A stretch of DNA of 64,000 nt from Anoplopoma fimbria (GCF_027596085.1 NC_072450.1:27383223-27447222), one strand, 5' to 3'; shown: positions 47,175 through 59,734, counted from the stretch's first letter. The notes: generated from the letters alone by a model not told the origin. A program made the numbers and translations.

Positions 47175-47281
47175 GTGCTTGCTAAGGCAACACATATAAT
47201 AAATTGGAAACGATACAGAGAAGATTAGCATGGCCCCTGCGAAAGGATGACACGCAAATTCGTGAAGCGTTTCCACATTTT
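47175..47281 (+). ncRNA. U6 snRNA-like copy 2 (reference copy)
   Basis: U6 is the catalytic spliceosomal RNA. This 107-nt copy begins GTGCTTGCTAAGGCAACAC and ends CACATTTT, the same length as human U6. It keeps GATACAGAGAAGATTAGC (ACAGAGA box and AGC triad) and the internal stem-loop ATGGCCCCTGCGAAAGGATG. It differs from the vertebrate consensus at about ten positions, mostly in the 5' stem and telestem, where the changes largely preserve pairing. Terminator is TTTT followed by C. A weak PSE-like block is at about -67 to -51 and a TTCAAAT at -31 to -25; no true TATA box. It could be a variant U6 gene or a homogenised pseudogene. Confidence 0.7.
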
Positions 47282-47914
47282 CATCGGCCCCGAGCTGAAA
47301 TCCCTGCAAACCTTCTCGCAGTTGCAGTCGCATTATAGTGACTGCCTGGGGCAAGGAAGCAACACCTTGTCAAGTTGGCATAGCGAAACAGAAGAAAACT
47401 CTACACTGAAGAATCCCTGGCAGCACTAGCTACAATATGAATAAGTCGGACGTACTCCCAATTATACTCTCAAGAATCTACCCAAGGCCGCTGTTATATG
47501 AGCCACAAAATCCGAACTAGACCTTTACCCAAGTCAAGGACACAGGTGAAACTCTGGCCCAGTGGACTGTCTGATGTGGCACCCCCTACTGGCCATCAGC
47601 TGTTCTGGGGGTGTGTCTTAGGAGGGAACAGCTTAGGGCCCAAGTCCAGCCCCCGGCCAGAAAGTCAACTTGGGCACTAGGTCGCTCCCCGTGTCAGCGC
47701 ACTTTTTAGCTTATCATTCATGTGGATTAAACAGGAAGACACAATTTACCAAAGCTCTTAACAAATTGCAAACACATTGAAGTCTACAAGGTTTATACCT
47801 CACCCCGCTCCTCGCGACGGTTCATAGGGACAGCGGCTCTCTAGCCTGCACCGCTGTAAGGGTGTCGTTCCGACAACCAGGGGTTCAAATGGTAGGCAGC
47901 GCCTATCAGTCAAT

Positions 47915-48020
47915 GTGCTTGCTAAGGCAACACATATAATAAATTGGAAACGATACAGAGAAGATAGCATGGCCCCTGCGAAAGGATGACACGCAAATTC
48001 GTGAAGCGTTTCCACATTTT
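47915..48020 (+). ncRNA. U6 snRNA-like copy 3, 1-nt deletion
   Basis: Same as copy 2 except that GATTAGC reads GATAGC, a one-base loss beside the AGC triad that should affect U2/U6 pairing. Probably non-functional. Confidence 0.6.
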
Positions 48021-48652
48021 CATCGGCCCCGAGCTGAAATCCCTGCAAACCTTCTCGCAGTTGCAGTCGCATTATAGTGACTGCCTGGGGCAAGGAAGCA
48101 ACACCTTGTCAAGTTGGCATAGCGAAACAGAAGAAAACTCTACACTGAAGAATCCCTGGCAGCACTAGCTACAATATGAATAAATCGGACGTACTCCCAA
48201 TTATACTCTCAAGAATCTACCCAAGGCCGCTGTTATATGAGCCACAAAATCCGAACTAGACCTTTACCCAAGTCAAGGACACAGGTGAAACTCTGGCCCA
48301 GTGGACTGTCTGATGTGGCACCCCCTACTGGCCATCAGCTGTTCTGGGGGTGTGTCTTAGGAGGGAACAGCTTAGGGCCCAAGTCCAGCCCCCGGCCAGA
48401 AAGTCAACTTGGGCACTAGGTCGCTCCCCGTGTCAGCGCACTTTTTAGCTTATCATTCATGTGGATTAAACAGGAAGACACAATTTACCAAAGCTCTTAA
48501 CAAATTGCAAACACATTGAAGTCTACAAGGTTTATACCTCACCCCGCTCTTGCGACGGTTCATAGGGACAGCGGCTCTCTAGCCTGCACCGCTGTAAGGG
48601 TGTCGTTCCGACAACCAGGGGTTCAAATGGTAGGCAGCGCCTATCAGTCAAT

Positions 48653-48759
48653 GTGCTTGCTAAGGCAACACATATAATAAATTGGAAACGATACAGAGAA
48701 GATTAGCATGGCCCCTGCGAAAGGATGACACGCAAATTCGTGAAGCGTTTCCACATTTT
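48653..48759 (+). ncRNA. U6 snRNA-like copy 4
   Basis: Intact 107-nt copy, same sequence as copy 2. Confidence 0.68.
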
Positions 48760-49391
48760 CATCGGCCCCGAGCTGAAATCCCTGCAAACCTTCTCGCAGT
48801 TGCAGTCGCATTATAGTGACTGCCTGGGGCAAGGAAGCAACACCTTGTCAAGTTGGCATAGCGAAACAGAAGAAAACTCTACACTGAAGAATCCCTGGCA
48901 GCACTAGCTACAATATGAATAAATCGGACGTACTCCCAATTATACTCTCAAGAATCTACCCAAGGCCGCTGTTATATGAGCCACAAAATCCGAACTAGAC
49001 CTTTACCCAAGTCAAGGACACAGGTGAAACTCTGGCCCAGTGGACTGTCTGATGTGGCACCCCCTACTGGCCATCAGCTGTTCTGGGGGTGTGTCTTAGG
49101 AGGGAACAGCTTAGGGCCCAAGTCCAGCCCCCGGCCAGAAAGTCAACTTGGGCACTAGGTCGCTCCCCGTGTCAGCGCACTTTTTAGCTTATCATTCATG
49201 TGGATTAAACAGGAAGACACAATTTACCAAAGCTCTTAACAAATTGCAAACACATTGAAGTCTACAAGGTTTATACCTCACCCCTCGCTCTTGACGGTTC
49301 ATAGGGACAGCGGCTCTCTAGCCTGCACCGCTGTAAGGGTGTCGTTCCGACAACCAGGGGTTCAAATGGTAGGCAGCGCCTATCAGTCAAT

Positions 49392-49498
49392 GTGCTTGCT
49401 AAGGCAACACATATAATAAATTGGAAACGATACAGAGAAGATTAGCATGGCCCCTGCGAAAGGATGACACGCAAATTCGTGAAGCGTTTCCACATTTT
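49392..49498 (+). ncRNA. U6 snRNA-like copy 5
   Basis: Intact 107-nt copy; its unit carries the CCCCTACTTGCC spacer variant. Confidence 0.68.
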
Positions 49499-50131
49499 CA
49501 TCGGCCCCGAGCTGAAATCCCTGCAAACCTTCTCGCAGTTGCAGTCGCATTATAGTGACTGCCTGGGGCAAGGAAGCAACACCTTGTCAAGTTGGCATAG
49601 CGAAACAGAAGAAAACTCTACACTGAAGAATCCCTGGCAGCACTAGCTACAATATGAATAAATCGGACGTACTCCCAATTATACTCTCAAGAATCTACCC
49701 AAGGCCGCTGTTATATGAGCCACAAAATCCGAACTAGACCTTTACCCAAGTCAAGGACACAGGTGAAACTCTGGCCCAGTGGACTGTCTGATGTGGCACC
49801 CCTACTTGCCATCAGCTGTTCTGGGGGTGTGTCTTAGGAGGGAACAGCTTAGGGCCCAAGTCCAGCCCCCGGCCAGAAAGTCAACTTGGGCACTAGGTCG
49901 CTCCCCGTGTCAGCGCACTTTTTAGCTTATCATTCATGTGGATTAAACAGGAAGACACAATTTACCAAAGCTCTTAACAAATTGCAAACACATTGAAGTC
50001 TACAAGGTTTATACCTCACCCCTCGCTCTTGCGACGGTTCATAGGGACAGCGGCTCTCTAGCCTGCACCGCTGTAAGGGTGTCGTTCCGACAACCAGGGG
50101 TTCAAATGGTAGGCAGCGCCTATCAGTCAAT

Positions 50132-50238
50132 GTGCTTGCTAAGGCAACACATATAATAAATTGGAAACGATACAGAGAAGATTAGCATGGCCCCTGCGAA
50201 AGGATGACACGCAAATTCGTGAAGCGTTTCCACATTTT
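50132..50238 (+). ncRNA. U6 snRNA-like copy 6
   Basis: Intact 107-nt copy; spacer variant CCCCCTACTTGCC. Confidence 0.68.
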
Positions 50239-50870
50239 CATCGGCCCCGAGCTGAAATCCCTGCAAACCTTCTCGCAGTTGCAGTCGCATTATAGTGACT
50301 GCCTGGGGCAAGGAAGCAACACCTTGTCAAGTTGGCATAGCGAAACAGAAGAAAACTCTACACTGAAGAATCCCTGGCAGCACTAGCTACAATATGAATA
50401 AATCGGACGTACTCCCAATTATACTCTCAAGAATCTACCCAAGGCCGCTGTTATATGAGCCACAAAATCCGAACTAGACCTTTACCCAAGTCAAGGACAC
50501 AGGTGAAACTCTGGCCCAGTGGACTGTCTGATGTGGCACCCCCTACTTGCCATCAGCTGTTCTGGGGGTGTGTCTTAGGAGGGAACAGCTTAGGGCCCAA
50601 GTCCAGCCCCCGGCCAGAAAGTCAACTTGGGCACTAGGTCGCTCCCCGTGTCAGCGCACTTTTTAGCTTATCATTCATGTGGATTAAACAGGAAGACACA
50701 ATTTACCAAAGCTCTTAACAAATTGCAAACACATTGAAGTCTACAAGGTTTATACCTCACCCCGCTCTTGCGACGGTTCATAGGGACAGCGGCTCTCTAG
50801 CCTGCACCGCTGTAAGGGTGTCGTTCCGACAACCAGGGGTTCAAATGGTAGGCAGCGCCTATCAGTCAAT

Positions 50871-50977
50871 GTGCTTGCTAAGGCAACACATATAATAAAT
50901 TGGAAACGATACAGAGAAGATTAGCATGGCCCCTGCGAAAGGATGACACGCAAATTCGTGAAGCGTTTCCACATTTT
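50871..50977 (+). ncRNA. U6 snRNA-like copy 7
   Basis: Intact 107-nt copy; its unit ends with the short hotspot allele (CCCCTCGCGACGG). Confidence 0.68.
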
Positions 50978-51604
50978 CATCGGCCCCGAGCTGAAATCCC
51001 TGCAAACCTTCTCGCAGTTGCAGTCGCATTATAGTGACTGCCTGGGGCAAGGAAGCAACACCTTGTCAAGTTGGCATAGCGAAACAGAAGAAAACTCTAC
51101 ACTGAAGAATCCCTGGCAGCACTAGCTACAATATGAATAAATCGGACGTACTCCCAATTATACTCTCAAGAATCTACCCAAGGCCGCTGTTATATGAGCC
51201 ACAAAATCCGAACTAGACCTTTACCCAAGTCAAGGACACAGGTGAAACTCTGGCCCAGTGGACTGTCTGATGTGGCACCCCTACTGGCCATCAGCTGTTC
51301 TGGGGGTGTGTCTTAGGAGGGAACAGCTTAGGGCCCAAGTCCAGCCCCCGGCCAGAAAGTCAACTTGGGCACTAGGTCGCTCCCCGTGTCAGCGCACTTT
51401 TTAGCTTATCATTCATGTGGATTAAACAGGAAGACACAATTTACCAAAGCTCTTAACAAATTGCAAACACATTGAAGTCTACAAGGTTTATACCTCACCC
51501 CTCGCGACGGTTCATAGGGACAGCGGCTCTCTAGCCTGCACCGCTGTAAGGGTGTCGTTCCGACAACCAGGGGTTCAAATGGTAGGCAGCGCCTATCAGT
51601 CAAT

Positions 51605-51711
51605 GTGCTTGCTAAGGCAACACATATAATAAATTGGAAACGATACAGAGAAGATTAGCATGGCCCCTGCGAAAGGATGACACGCAAATTCGTGAAGCGT
51701 TTCCACATTTT
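51605..51711 (+). ncRNA. U6 snRNA-like copy 8
   Basis: Intact 107-nt copy; spacer variant CCCCCTACTTGCC. Confidence 0.68.
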
Positions 51712-52345
51712 CATCGGCCCCGAGCTGAAATCCCTGCAAACCTTCTCGCAGTTGCAGTCGCATTATAGTGACTGCCTGGGGCAAGGAAGCAACACCTTGT
51801 CAAGTTGGCATAGCGAAACAGAAGAAAACTCTACACTGAAGAATCCCTGGCAGCACTAGCTACAATATGAATAAATCGGACGTACTCCCAATTATACTCT
51901 CAAGAATCTACCCAAGGCCGCTGTTATATGAGCCACAAAATCCGAACTAGACCTTTACCCAAGTCAAGGACACAGGTGAAACTCTGGCCCAGTGGACTGT
52001 CTGATGTGGCACCCCCTACTTGCCATCAGCTGTTCTGGGGGTGTGTCTTAGGAGGGAACAGCTTAGGGCCCAAGTCCAGCCCCCGGCCAGAAAGTCAACT
52101 TGGGCACTAGGTCGCTCCCCGTGTCAGCGCACTTTTTAGCTTATCATTCATGTGGATTAAACAGGAAGACACAATTTACCAAAGCTCTTAACAAATTGCA
52201 AACACATTGAAGTCTACAAGGTTTATACCTCACCCCTCGCTCTTGCGACGGTTCATAGGGACAGCGGCTCTCTAGCCTGCACCGCTGTAAGGGTGTCGTT
52301 CCGACAACCAGGGGTTCAAATGGTAGGCAGCGCCTATCAGTCAAT

Positions 52346-52452
52346 GTGCTTGCTAAGGCAACACATATAATAAATTGGAAACGATACAGAGAAGATTAGC
52401 ATGGCCCCTGCGAAAGGATGACACGCAAATTCGTGAAGCGTTTCCACATTTT
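52346..52452 (+). ncRNA. U6 snRNA-like copy 9
   Basis: Intact 107-nt copy; its unit ends with the unique hotspot allele CCCCTCGCCGACGG. Confidence 0.68.
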
Positions 52453-53081
52453 CATCGGCCCCGAGCTGAAATCCCTGCAAACCTTCTCGCAGTTGCAGTC
52501 GCATTATAGTGACTGCCTGGGGCAAGGAAGCAACACCTTGTCAAGTTGGCATAGCGAAACAGAAGAAAACTCTACACTGAAGAATCCCTGGCAGCACTAG
52601 CTACAATATGAATAAATCGGACGTACTCCCAATTATACTCTCAAGAATCTACCCAAGGCCGCTGTTATATGAGCCACAAAATCCGAACTAGACCTTTACC
52701 CAAGTCAAGGACACAGGTGAAACTCTGGCCCAGTGGACTGTCTGATGTGGCACCCCCTACTTGCCATCAGCTGTTCTGGGGGTGTGTCTTAGGAGGGAAC
52801 AGCTTAGGGCCCAAGTCCAGCCCCCGGCCAGAAAGTCAACTTGGGCACTAGGTCGCTCCCCGTGTCAGCGCACTTTTTAGCTTATCATTCATGTGGATTA
52901 AACAGGAAGACACAATTTACCAAAGCTCTTAACAAATTGCAAACACATTGAAGTCTACAAGGTTTATACCTCACCCCTCGCCGACGGTTCATAGGGACAG
53001 CGGCTCTCTAGCCTGCACCGCTGTAAGGGTGTCGTTCCGACAACCAGGGGTTCAAATGGTAGGCAGCGCCTATCAGTCAAT

Positions 53082-53188
53082 GTGCTTGCTAAGGCAACAC
53101 ATATAATAAATTGGAAACGATACAGAGAAGATTAGCATGGCCCCTGCGAAAGGATGACACGCAAATTCGTGAAGCGTTTCCACATTTT
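53082..53188 (+). ncRNA. U6 snRNA-like copy 10
   Basis: Intact 107-nt copy; its unit alone lacks CTGA in GGACTGTCTGATGTGG (near 53476). Confidence 0.68.
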
Positions 53189-53816
53189 CATCGGCCCCGA
53201 GCTGAAATCCCTGCAAACCTTCTCGCAGTTGCAGTCGCATTATAGTGACTGCCTGGGGCAAGGAAGCAACACCTTGTCAAGTTGGCATAGCGAAACAGAA
53301 GAAAACTCTACACTGAAGAATCCCTGGCAGCACTAGCTACAATATGAATAAATCGGACGTACTCCCAATTATACTCTCAAGAATCTACCCAAGGCCGCTG
53401 TTATATGAGCCACAAAATCCGAACTAGACCTTTACCCAAGTCAAGGACACAGGTGAAACTCTGGCCCAGTGGACTGTTGTGGCACCCCCTACTGGCCATC
53501 AGCTGTTCTGGGGGTGTGTCTTAGGAGGGAACAGCTTAGGGCCCAAGTCCAGCCCCCGGCCAGAAAGTCAACTTGGGCACTAGGTCGCTCCCCGTGTCAG
53601 CGCACTTTTTAGCTTATCATTCATGTGGATTAAACAGGAAGACACAATTTACCAAAGCTCTTAACAAATTGCAAACACATTGAAGTCTACAAGGTTTATA
53701 CCTCACCCCGCTCTTGCGACGGTTCATAGGGACAGCGGCTCTCTAGCCTGCACCGCTGTAAGGGTGTCGTTCCGACAACCAGGGGTTCAAATGGTAGGCA
53801 GCGCCTATCAGTCAAT

Positions 53817-53923
53817 GTGCTTGCTAAGGCAACACATATAATAAATTGGAAACGATACAGAGAAGATTAGCATGGCCCCTGCGAAAGGATGACACGCAAA
53901 TTCGTGAAGCGTTTCCACATTTT
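53817..53923 (+). ncRNA. U6 snRNA-like copy 11
   Basis: Intact 107-nt copy; first of a run of units (11-16) with AAGTCGG in the spacer. Confidence 0.68.
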
Positions 53924-54557
53924 CATCGGCCCCGAGCTGAAATCCCTGCAAACCTTCTCGCAGTTGCAGTCGCATTATAGTGACTGCCTGGGGCAAGGAA
54001 GCAACACCTTGTCAAGTTGGCATAGCGAAACAGAAGAAAACTCTACACTGAAGAATCCCTGGCAGCACTAGCTACAATATGAATAAGTCGGACGTACTCC
54101 CAATTATACTCTCAAGAATCTACCCAAGGCCGCTGTTATATGAGCCACAAAATCCGAACTAGACCTTTACCCAAGTCAAGGACACAGGTGAAACTCTGGC
54201 CCAGTGGACTGTCTGATGTGGCACCCCCTACTGGCCATCAGCTGTTCTGGGGGTGTGTCTTAGGAGGGAACAGCTTAGGGCCCAAGTCCAGCCCCCGGCC
54301 AGAAAGTCAACTTGGGCACTAGGTCGCTCCCCGTGTCAGCGCACTTTTTAGCTTATCATTCATGTGGATTAAACAGGAAGACACAATTTACCAAAGCTCT
54401 TAACAAATTGCAAACACATTGAAGTCTACAAGGTTTATACCTCACCCCTCGCTCTTGCGACGGTTCATAGGGACAGCGGCTCTCTAGCCTGCACCGCTGT
54501 AAGGGTGTCGTTCCGACAACCAGGGGTTCAAATGGTAGGCAGCGCCTATCAGTCAAT

Positions 54558-54664
54558 GTGCTTGCTAAGGCAACACATATAATAAATTGGAAACGATACA
54601 GAGAAGATTAGCATGGCCCCTGCGAAAGGATGACACGCAAATTCGTGAAGCGTTTCCACATTTT
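54558..54664 (+). ncRNA. U6 snRNA-like copy 12
   Basis: Intact 107-nt copy; units 12 and 13 have the same alleles at every diagnostic site I checked. Confidence 0.68.
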
Positions 54665-55296
54665 CATCGGCCCCGAGCTGAAATCCCTGCAAACCTTCTC
54701 GCAGTTGCAGTCGCATTATAGTGACTGCCTGGGGCAAGGAAGCAACACCTTGTCAAGTTGGCATAGCGAAACAGAAGAAAACTCTACACTGAAGAATCCC
54801 TGGCAGCACTAGCTACAATATGAATAAGTCGGACGTACTCCCAATTATACTCTCAAGAATCTACCCAAGGCCGCTGTTATATGAGCCACAAAATCCGAAC
54901 TAGACCTTTACCCAAGTCAAGGACACAGGTGAAACTCTGGCCCAGTGGACTGTCTGATGTGGCACCCCCTACTGGCCATCAGCTGTTCTGGGGGTGTGTC
55001 TTAGGAGGGAACAGCTTAGGGCCCAAGTCCAGCCCCCGGCCAGAAAGTCAACTTGGGCACTAGGTCGCTCCCCGTGTCAGCGCACTTTTTAGCTTATCAT
55101 TCATGTGGATTAAACAGGAAGACACAATTTACCAAAGCTCTTAACAAATTGCAAACACATTGAAGTCTACAAGGTTTATACCTCACCCCGCTCTTGCGAC
55201 GGTTCATAGGGACAGCGGCTCTCTAGCCTGCACCGCTGTAAGGGTGTCGTTCCGACAACCAGGGGTTCAAATGGTAGGCAGCGCCTATCAGTCAAT

Positions 55297-55403
55297 GTGC
55301 TTGCTAAGGCAACACATATAATAAATTGGAAACGATACAGAGAAGATTAGCATGGCCCCTGCGAAAGGATGACACGCAAATTCGTGAAGCGTTTCCACAT
55401 TTT
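55297..55403 (+). ncRNA. U6 snRNA-like copy 13
   Basis: Intact 107-nt copy in a unit matching unit 12. Confidence 0.68.
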
Positions 55404-56035
55404 CATCGGCCCCGAGCTGAAATCCCTGCAAACCTTCTCGCAGTTGCAGTCGCATTATAGTGACTGCCTGGGGCAAGGAAGCAACACCTTGTCAAGTTGG
55501 CATAGCGAAACAGAAGAAAACTCTACACTGAAGAATCCCTGGCAGCACTAGCTACAATATGAATAAGTCGGACGTACTCCCAATTATACTCTCAAGAATC
55601 TACCCAAGGCCGCTGTTATATGAGCCACAAAATCCGAACTAGACCTTTACCCAAGTCAAGGACACAGGTGAAACTCTGGCCCAGTGGACTGTCTGATGTG
55701 GCACCCCCTACTGGCCATCAGCTGTTCTGGGGGTGTGTCTTAGGAGGGAACAGCTTAGGGCCCAAGTCCAGCCCCCGGCCAGAAAGTCAACTTGGGCACT
55801 AGGTCGCTCCCCGTGTCAGCGCACTTTTTAGCTTATCATTCATGTGGATTAAACAGGAAGACACAATTTACCAAAGCTCTTAACAAATTGCAAACACATT
55901 GAAGTCTACAAGGTTTATACCTCACCCCGCTCTTGCGACGGTTCATAGGGACAGCGGCTCTCTAGCCTGCACCGCTGTAAGGGTGTCGTTCCGACAACCA
56001 GGGGTTCAAATGGTAGGCAGCGCCTATCAGTCAAT

Positions 56036-56142
56036 GTGCTTGCTAAGGCAACACATATAATAAATTGGAAACGATACAGAGAAGATTAGCATGGCCCCTG
56101 CGAAAGGATGACACGCAAATTCGTGAAGCGTTTCCACATTTT
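56036..56142 (+). ncRNA. U6 snRNA-like copy 14
   Basis: Intact 107-nt copy; AAGTCGG spacer group. Confidence 0.68.
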
Positions 56143-56776
56143 CATCGGCCCCGAGCTGAAATCCCTGCAAACCTTCTCGCAGTTGCAGTCGCATTATAGT
56201 GACTGCCTGGGGCAAGGAAGCAACACCTTGTCAAGTTGGCATAGCGAAACAGAAGAAAACTCTACACTGAAGAATCCCTGGCAGCACTAGCTACAATATG
56301 AATAAGTCGGACGTACTCCCAATTATACTCTCAAGAATCTACCCAAGGCCGCTGTTATATGAGCCACAAAATCCGAACTAGACCTTTACCCAAGTCAAGG
56401 ACACAGGTGAAACTCTGGCCCAGTGGACTGTCTGATGTGGCACCCCCTACTGGCCATCAGCTGTTCTGGGGGTGTGTCTTAGGAGGGAACAGCTTAGGGC
56501 CCAAGTCCAGCCCCCGGCCAGAAAGTCAACTTGGGCACTAGGTCGCTCCCCGTGTCAGCGCACTTTTTAGCTTATCATTCATGTGGATTAAACAGGAAGA
56601 CACAATTTACCAAAGCTCTTAACAAATTGCAAACACATTGAAGTCTACAAGGTTTATACCTCACCCCTCGCTCTTGCGACGGTTCATAGGGACAGCGGCT
56701 CTCTAGCCTGCACCGCTGTAAGGGTGTCGTTCCGACAACCAGGGGTTCAAATGGTAGGCAGCGCCTATCAGTCAAT

Positions 56777-56883
56777 GTGCTTGCTAAGGCAACACATATA
56801 ATAAATTGGAAACGATACAGAGAAGATTAGCATGGCCCCTGCGAAAGGATGACACGCAAATTCGTGAAGCGTTTCCACATTTT
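56777..56883 (+). ncRNA. U6 snRNA-like copy 15
   Basis: Intact 107-nt copy; its spacer has four Cs in the CTCF-like block (ACCCCTACTGG). Confidence 0.68.
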
Positions 56884-57514
56884 CATCGGCCCCGAGCTGA
56901 AATCCCTGCAAACCTTCTCGCAGTTGCAGTCGCATTATAGTGACTGCCTGGGGCAAGGAAGCAACACCTTGTCAAGTTGGCATAGCGAAACAGAAGAAAA
57001 CTCTACACTGAAGAATCCCTGGCAGCACTAGCTACAATATGAATAAGTCGGACGTACTCCCAATTATACTCTCAAGAATCTACCCAAGGCCGCTGTTATA
57101 TGAGCCACAAAATCCGAACTAGACCTTTACCCAAGTCAAGGACACAGGTGAAACTCTGGCCCAGTGGACTGTCTGATGTGGCACCCCTACTGGCCATCAG
57201 CTGTTCTGGGGGTGTGTCTTAGGAGGGAACAGCTTAGGGCCCAAGTCCAGCCCCCGGCCAGAAAGTCAACTTGGGCACTAGGTCGCTCCCCGTGTCAGCG
57301 CACTTTTTAGCTTATCATTCATGTGGATTAAACAGGAAGACACAATTTACCAAAGCTCTTAACAAATTGCAAACACATTGAAGTCTACAAGGTTTATACC
57401 TCACCCCTCGCTCTTGACGGTTCATAGGGACAGCGGCTCTCTAGCCTGCACCGCTGTAAGGGTGTCGTTCCGACAACCAGGGGTTCAAATGGTAGGCAGC
57501 GCCTATCAGTCAAT

Positions 57515-57621
57515 GTGCTTGCTAAGGCAACACATATAATAAATTGGAAACGATACAGAGAAGATTAGCATGGCCCCTGCGAAAGGATGACACGCAAATT
57601 CGTGAAGCGTTTCCACATTTT
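57515..57621 (+). ncRNA. U6 snRNA-like copy 16
   Basis: Intact 107-nt copy; AAGTCGG spacer group. Confidence 0.68.
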
Positions 57622-58253
57622 CATCGGCCCCGAGCTGAAATCCCTGCAAACCTTCTCGCAGTTGCAGTCGCATTATAGTGACTGCCTGGGGCAAGGAAGC
57701 AACACCTTGTCAAGTTGGCATAGCGAAACAGAAGAAAACTCTACACTGAAGAATCCCTGGCAGCACTAGCTACAATATGAATAAGTCGGACGTACTCCCA
57801 ATTATACTCTCAAGAATCTACCCAAGGCCGCTGTTATATGAGCCACAAAATCCGAACTAGACCTTTACCCAAGTCAAGGACACAGGTGAAACTCTGGCCC
57901 AGTGGACTGTCTGATGTGGCACCCCCTACTGGCCATCAGCTGTTCTGGGGGTGTGTCTTAGGAGGGAACAGCTTAGGGCCCAAGTCCAGCCCCCGGCCAG
58001 AAAGTCAACTTGGGCACTAGGTCGCTCCCCGTGTCAGCGCACTTTTTAGCTTATCATTCATGTGGATTAAACAGGAAGACACAATTTACCAAAGCTCTTA
58101 ACAAATTGCAAACACATTGAAGTCTACAAGGTTTATACCTCACCCCGCTCTTGCGACGGTTCATAGGGACAGCGGCTCTCTAGCCTGCACCGCTGTAAGG
58201 GTGTCGTTCCGACAACCAGGGGTTCAAATGGTAGGCAGCGCCTATCAGTCAAT

Positions 58254-58360
58254 GTGCTTGCTAAGGCAACACATATAATAAATTGGAAACGATACAGAGA
58301 AGATTAGCATGGCCCCTGCGAAAGGATGACACGCAAATTCGTGAAGCGTTTCCACATTTT
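58254..58360 (+). ncRNA. U6 snRNA-like copy 17
   Basis: Intact 107-nt copy; AAATCGG spacer between two AAGTCGG units. Confidence 0.68.
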
Positions 58361-58994
58361 CATCGGCCCCGAGCTGAAATCCCTGCAAACCTTCTCGCAG
58401 TTGCAGTCGCATTATAGTGACTGCCTGGGGCAAGGAAGCAACACCTTGTCAAGTTGGCATAGCGAAACAGAAGAAAACTCTACACTGAAGAATCCCTGGC
58501 AGCACTAGCTACAATATGAATAAATCGGACGTACTCCCAATTATACTCTCAAGAATCTACCCAAGGCCGCTGTTATATGAGCCACAAAATCCGAACTAGA
58601 CCTTTACCCAAGTCAAGGACACAGGTGAAACTCTGGCCCAGTGGACTGTCTGATGTGGCACCCCCTACTGGCCATCAGCTGTTCTGGGGGTGTGTCTTAG
58701 GAGGGAACAGCTTAGGGCCCAAGTCCAGCCCCCGGCCAGAAAGTCAACTTGGGCACTAGGTCGCTCCCCGTGTCAGCGCACTTTTTAGCTTATCATTCAT
58801 GTGGATTAAACAGGAAGACACAATTTACCAAAGCTCTTAACAAATTGCAAACACATTGAAGTCTACAAGGTTTATACCTCACCCCTCGCTCTTGCGACGG
58901 TTCATAGGGACAGCGGCTCTCTAGCCTGCACCGCTGTAAGGGTGTCGTTCCGACAACCAGGGGTTCAAATGGTAGGCAGCGCCTATCAGTCAAT

Positions 58995-59101
58995 GTGCTT
59001 GCTAAGGCAACACATATAATAAATTGGAAACGATACAGAGAAGATTAGCATGGCCCCTGCGAAAGGATGACACGCAAATTCGTGAAGCGTTTCCACATTT
59101 T
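58995..59101 (+). ncRNA. U6 snRNA-like copy 18
   Basis: Intact 107-nt copy; its unit shares three rare alleles with unit 1 (AAGTCGG, CTACTTGCC, GCTCCCGTG). Confidence 0.68.
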
Positions 59102-59734
59102 CATCGGCCCCGAGCTGAAATCCCTGCAAACCTTCTCGCAGTTGCAGTCGCATTATAGTGACTGCCTGGGGCAAGGAAGCAACACCTTGTCAAGTTGGCA
59201 TAGCGAAACAGAAGAAAACTCTACACTGAAGAATCCCTGGCAGCACTAGCTACAATATGAATAAGTCGGACGTACTCCCAATTATACTCTCAAGAATCTA
59301 CCCAAGGCCGCTGTTATATGAGCCACAAAATCCGAACTAGACCTTTACCCAAGTCAAGGACACAGGTGAAACTCTGGCCCAGTGGACTGTCTGATGTGGC
59401 ACCCCCTACTTGCCATCAGCTGTTCTGGGGGTGTGTCTTAGGAGGGAACAGCTTAGGGCCCAAGTCCAGCCCCCGGCCAGAAAGTCAACTTGGGCACTAG
59501 GTCGCTCCCGTGTCAGCGCACTTTTTAGCTTATCATTCATGTGGATTAAACAGGAAGACACAATTTACCAAAGCTCTTAACAAATTGCAAACACATTGAA
59601 GTCTACAAGGTTTATACCTCACCCCTCGCTCTTGCGACGGTTCATAGGGACAGCGGCTCTCTAGCCTGCACCGCTGTAAGGGTGTCGTTCCGACAACCAG
59701 GGGTTCAAATGGTAGGCAGCGCCTATCAGTCAAT

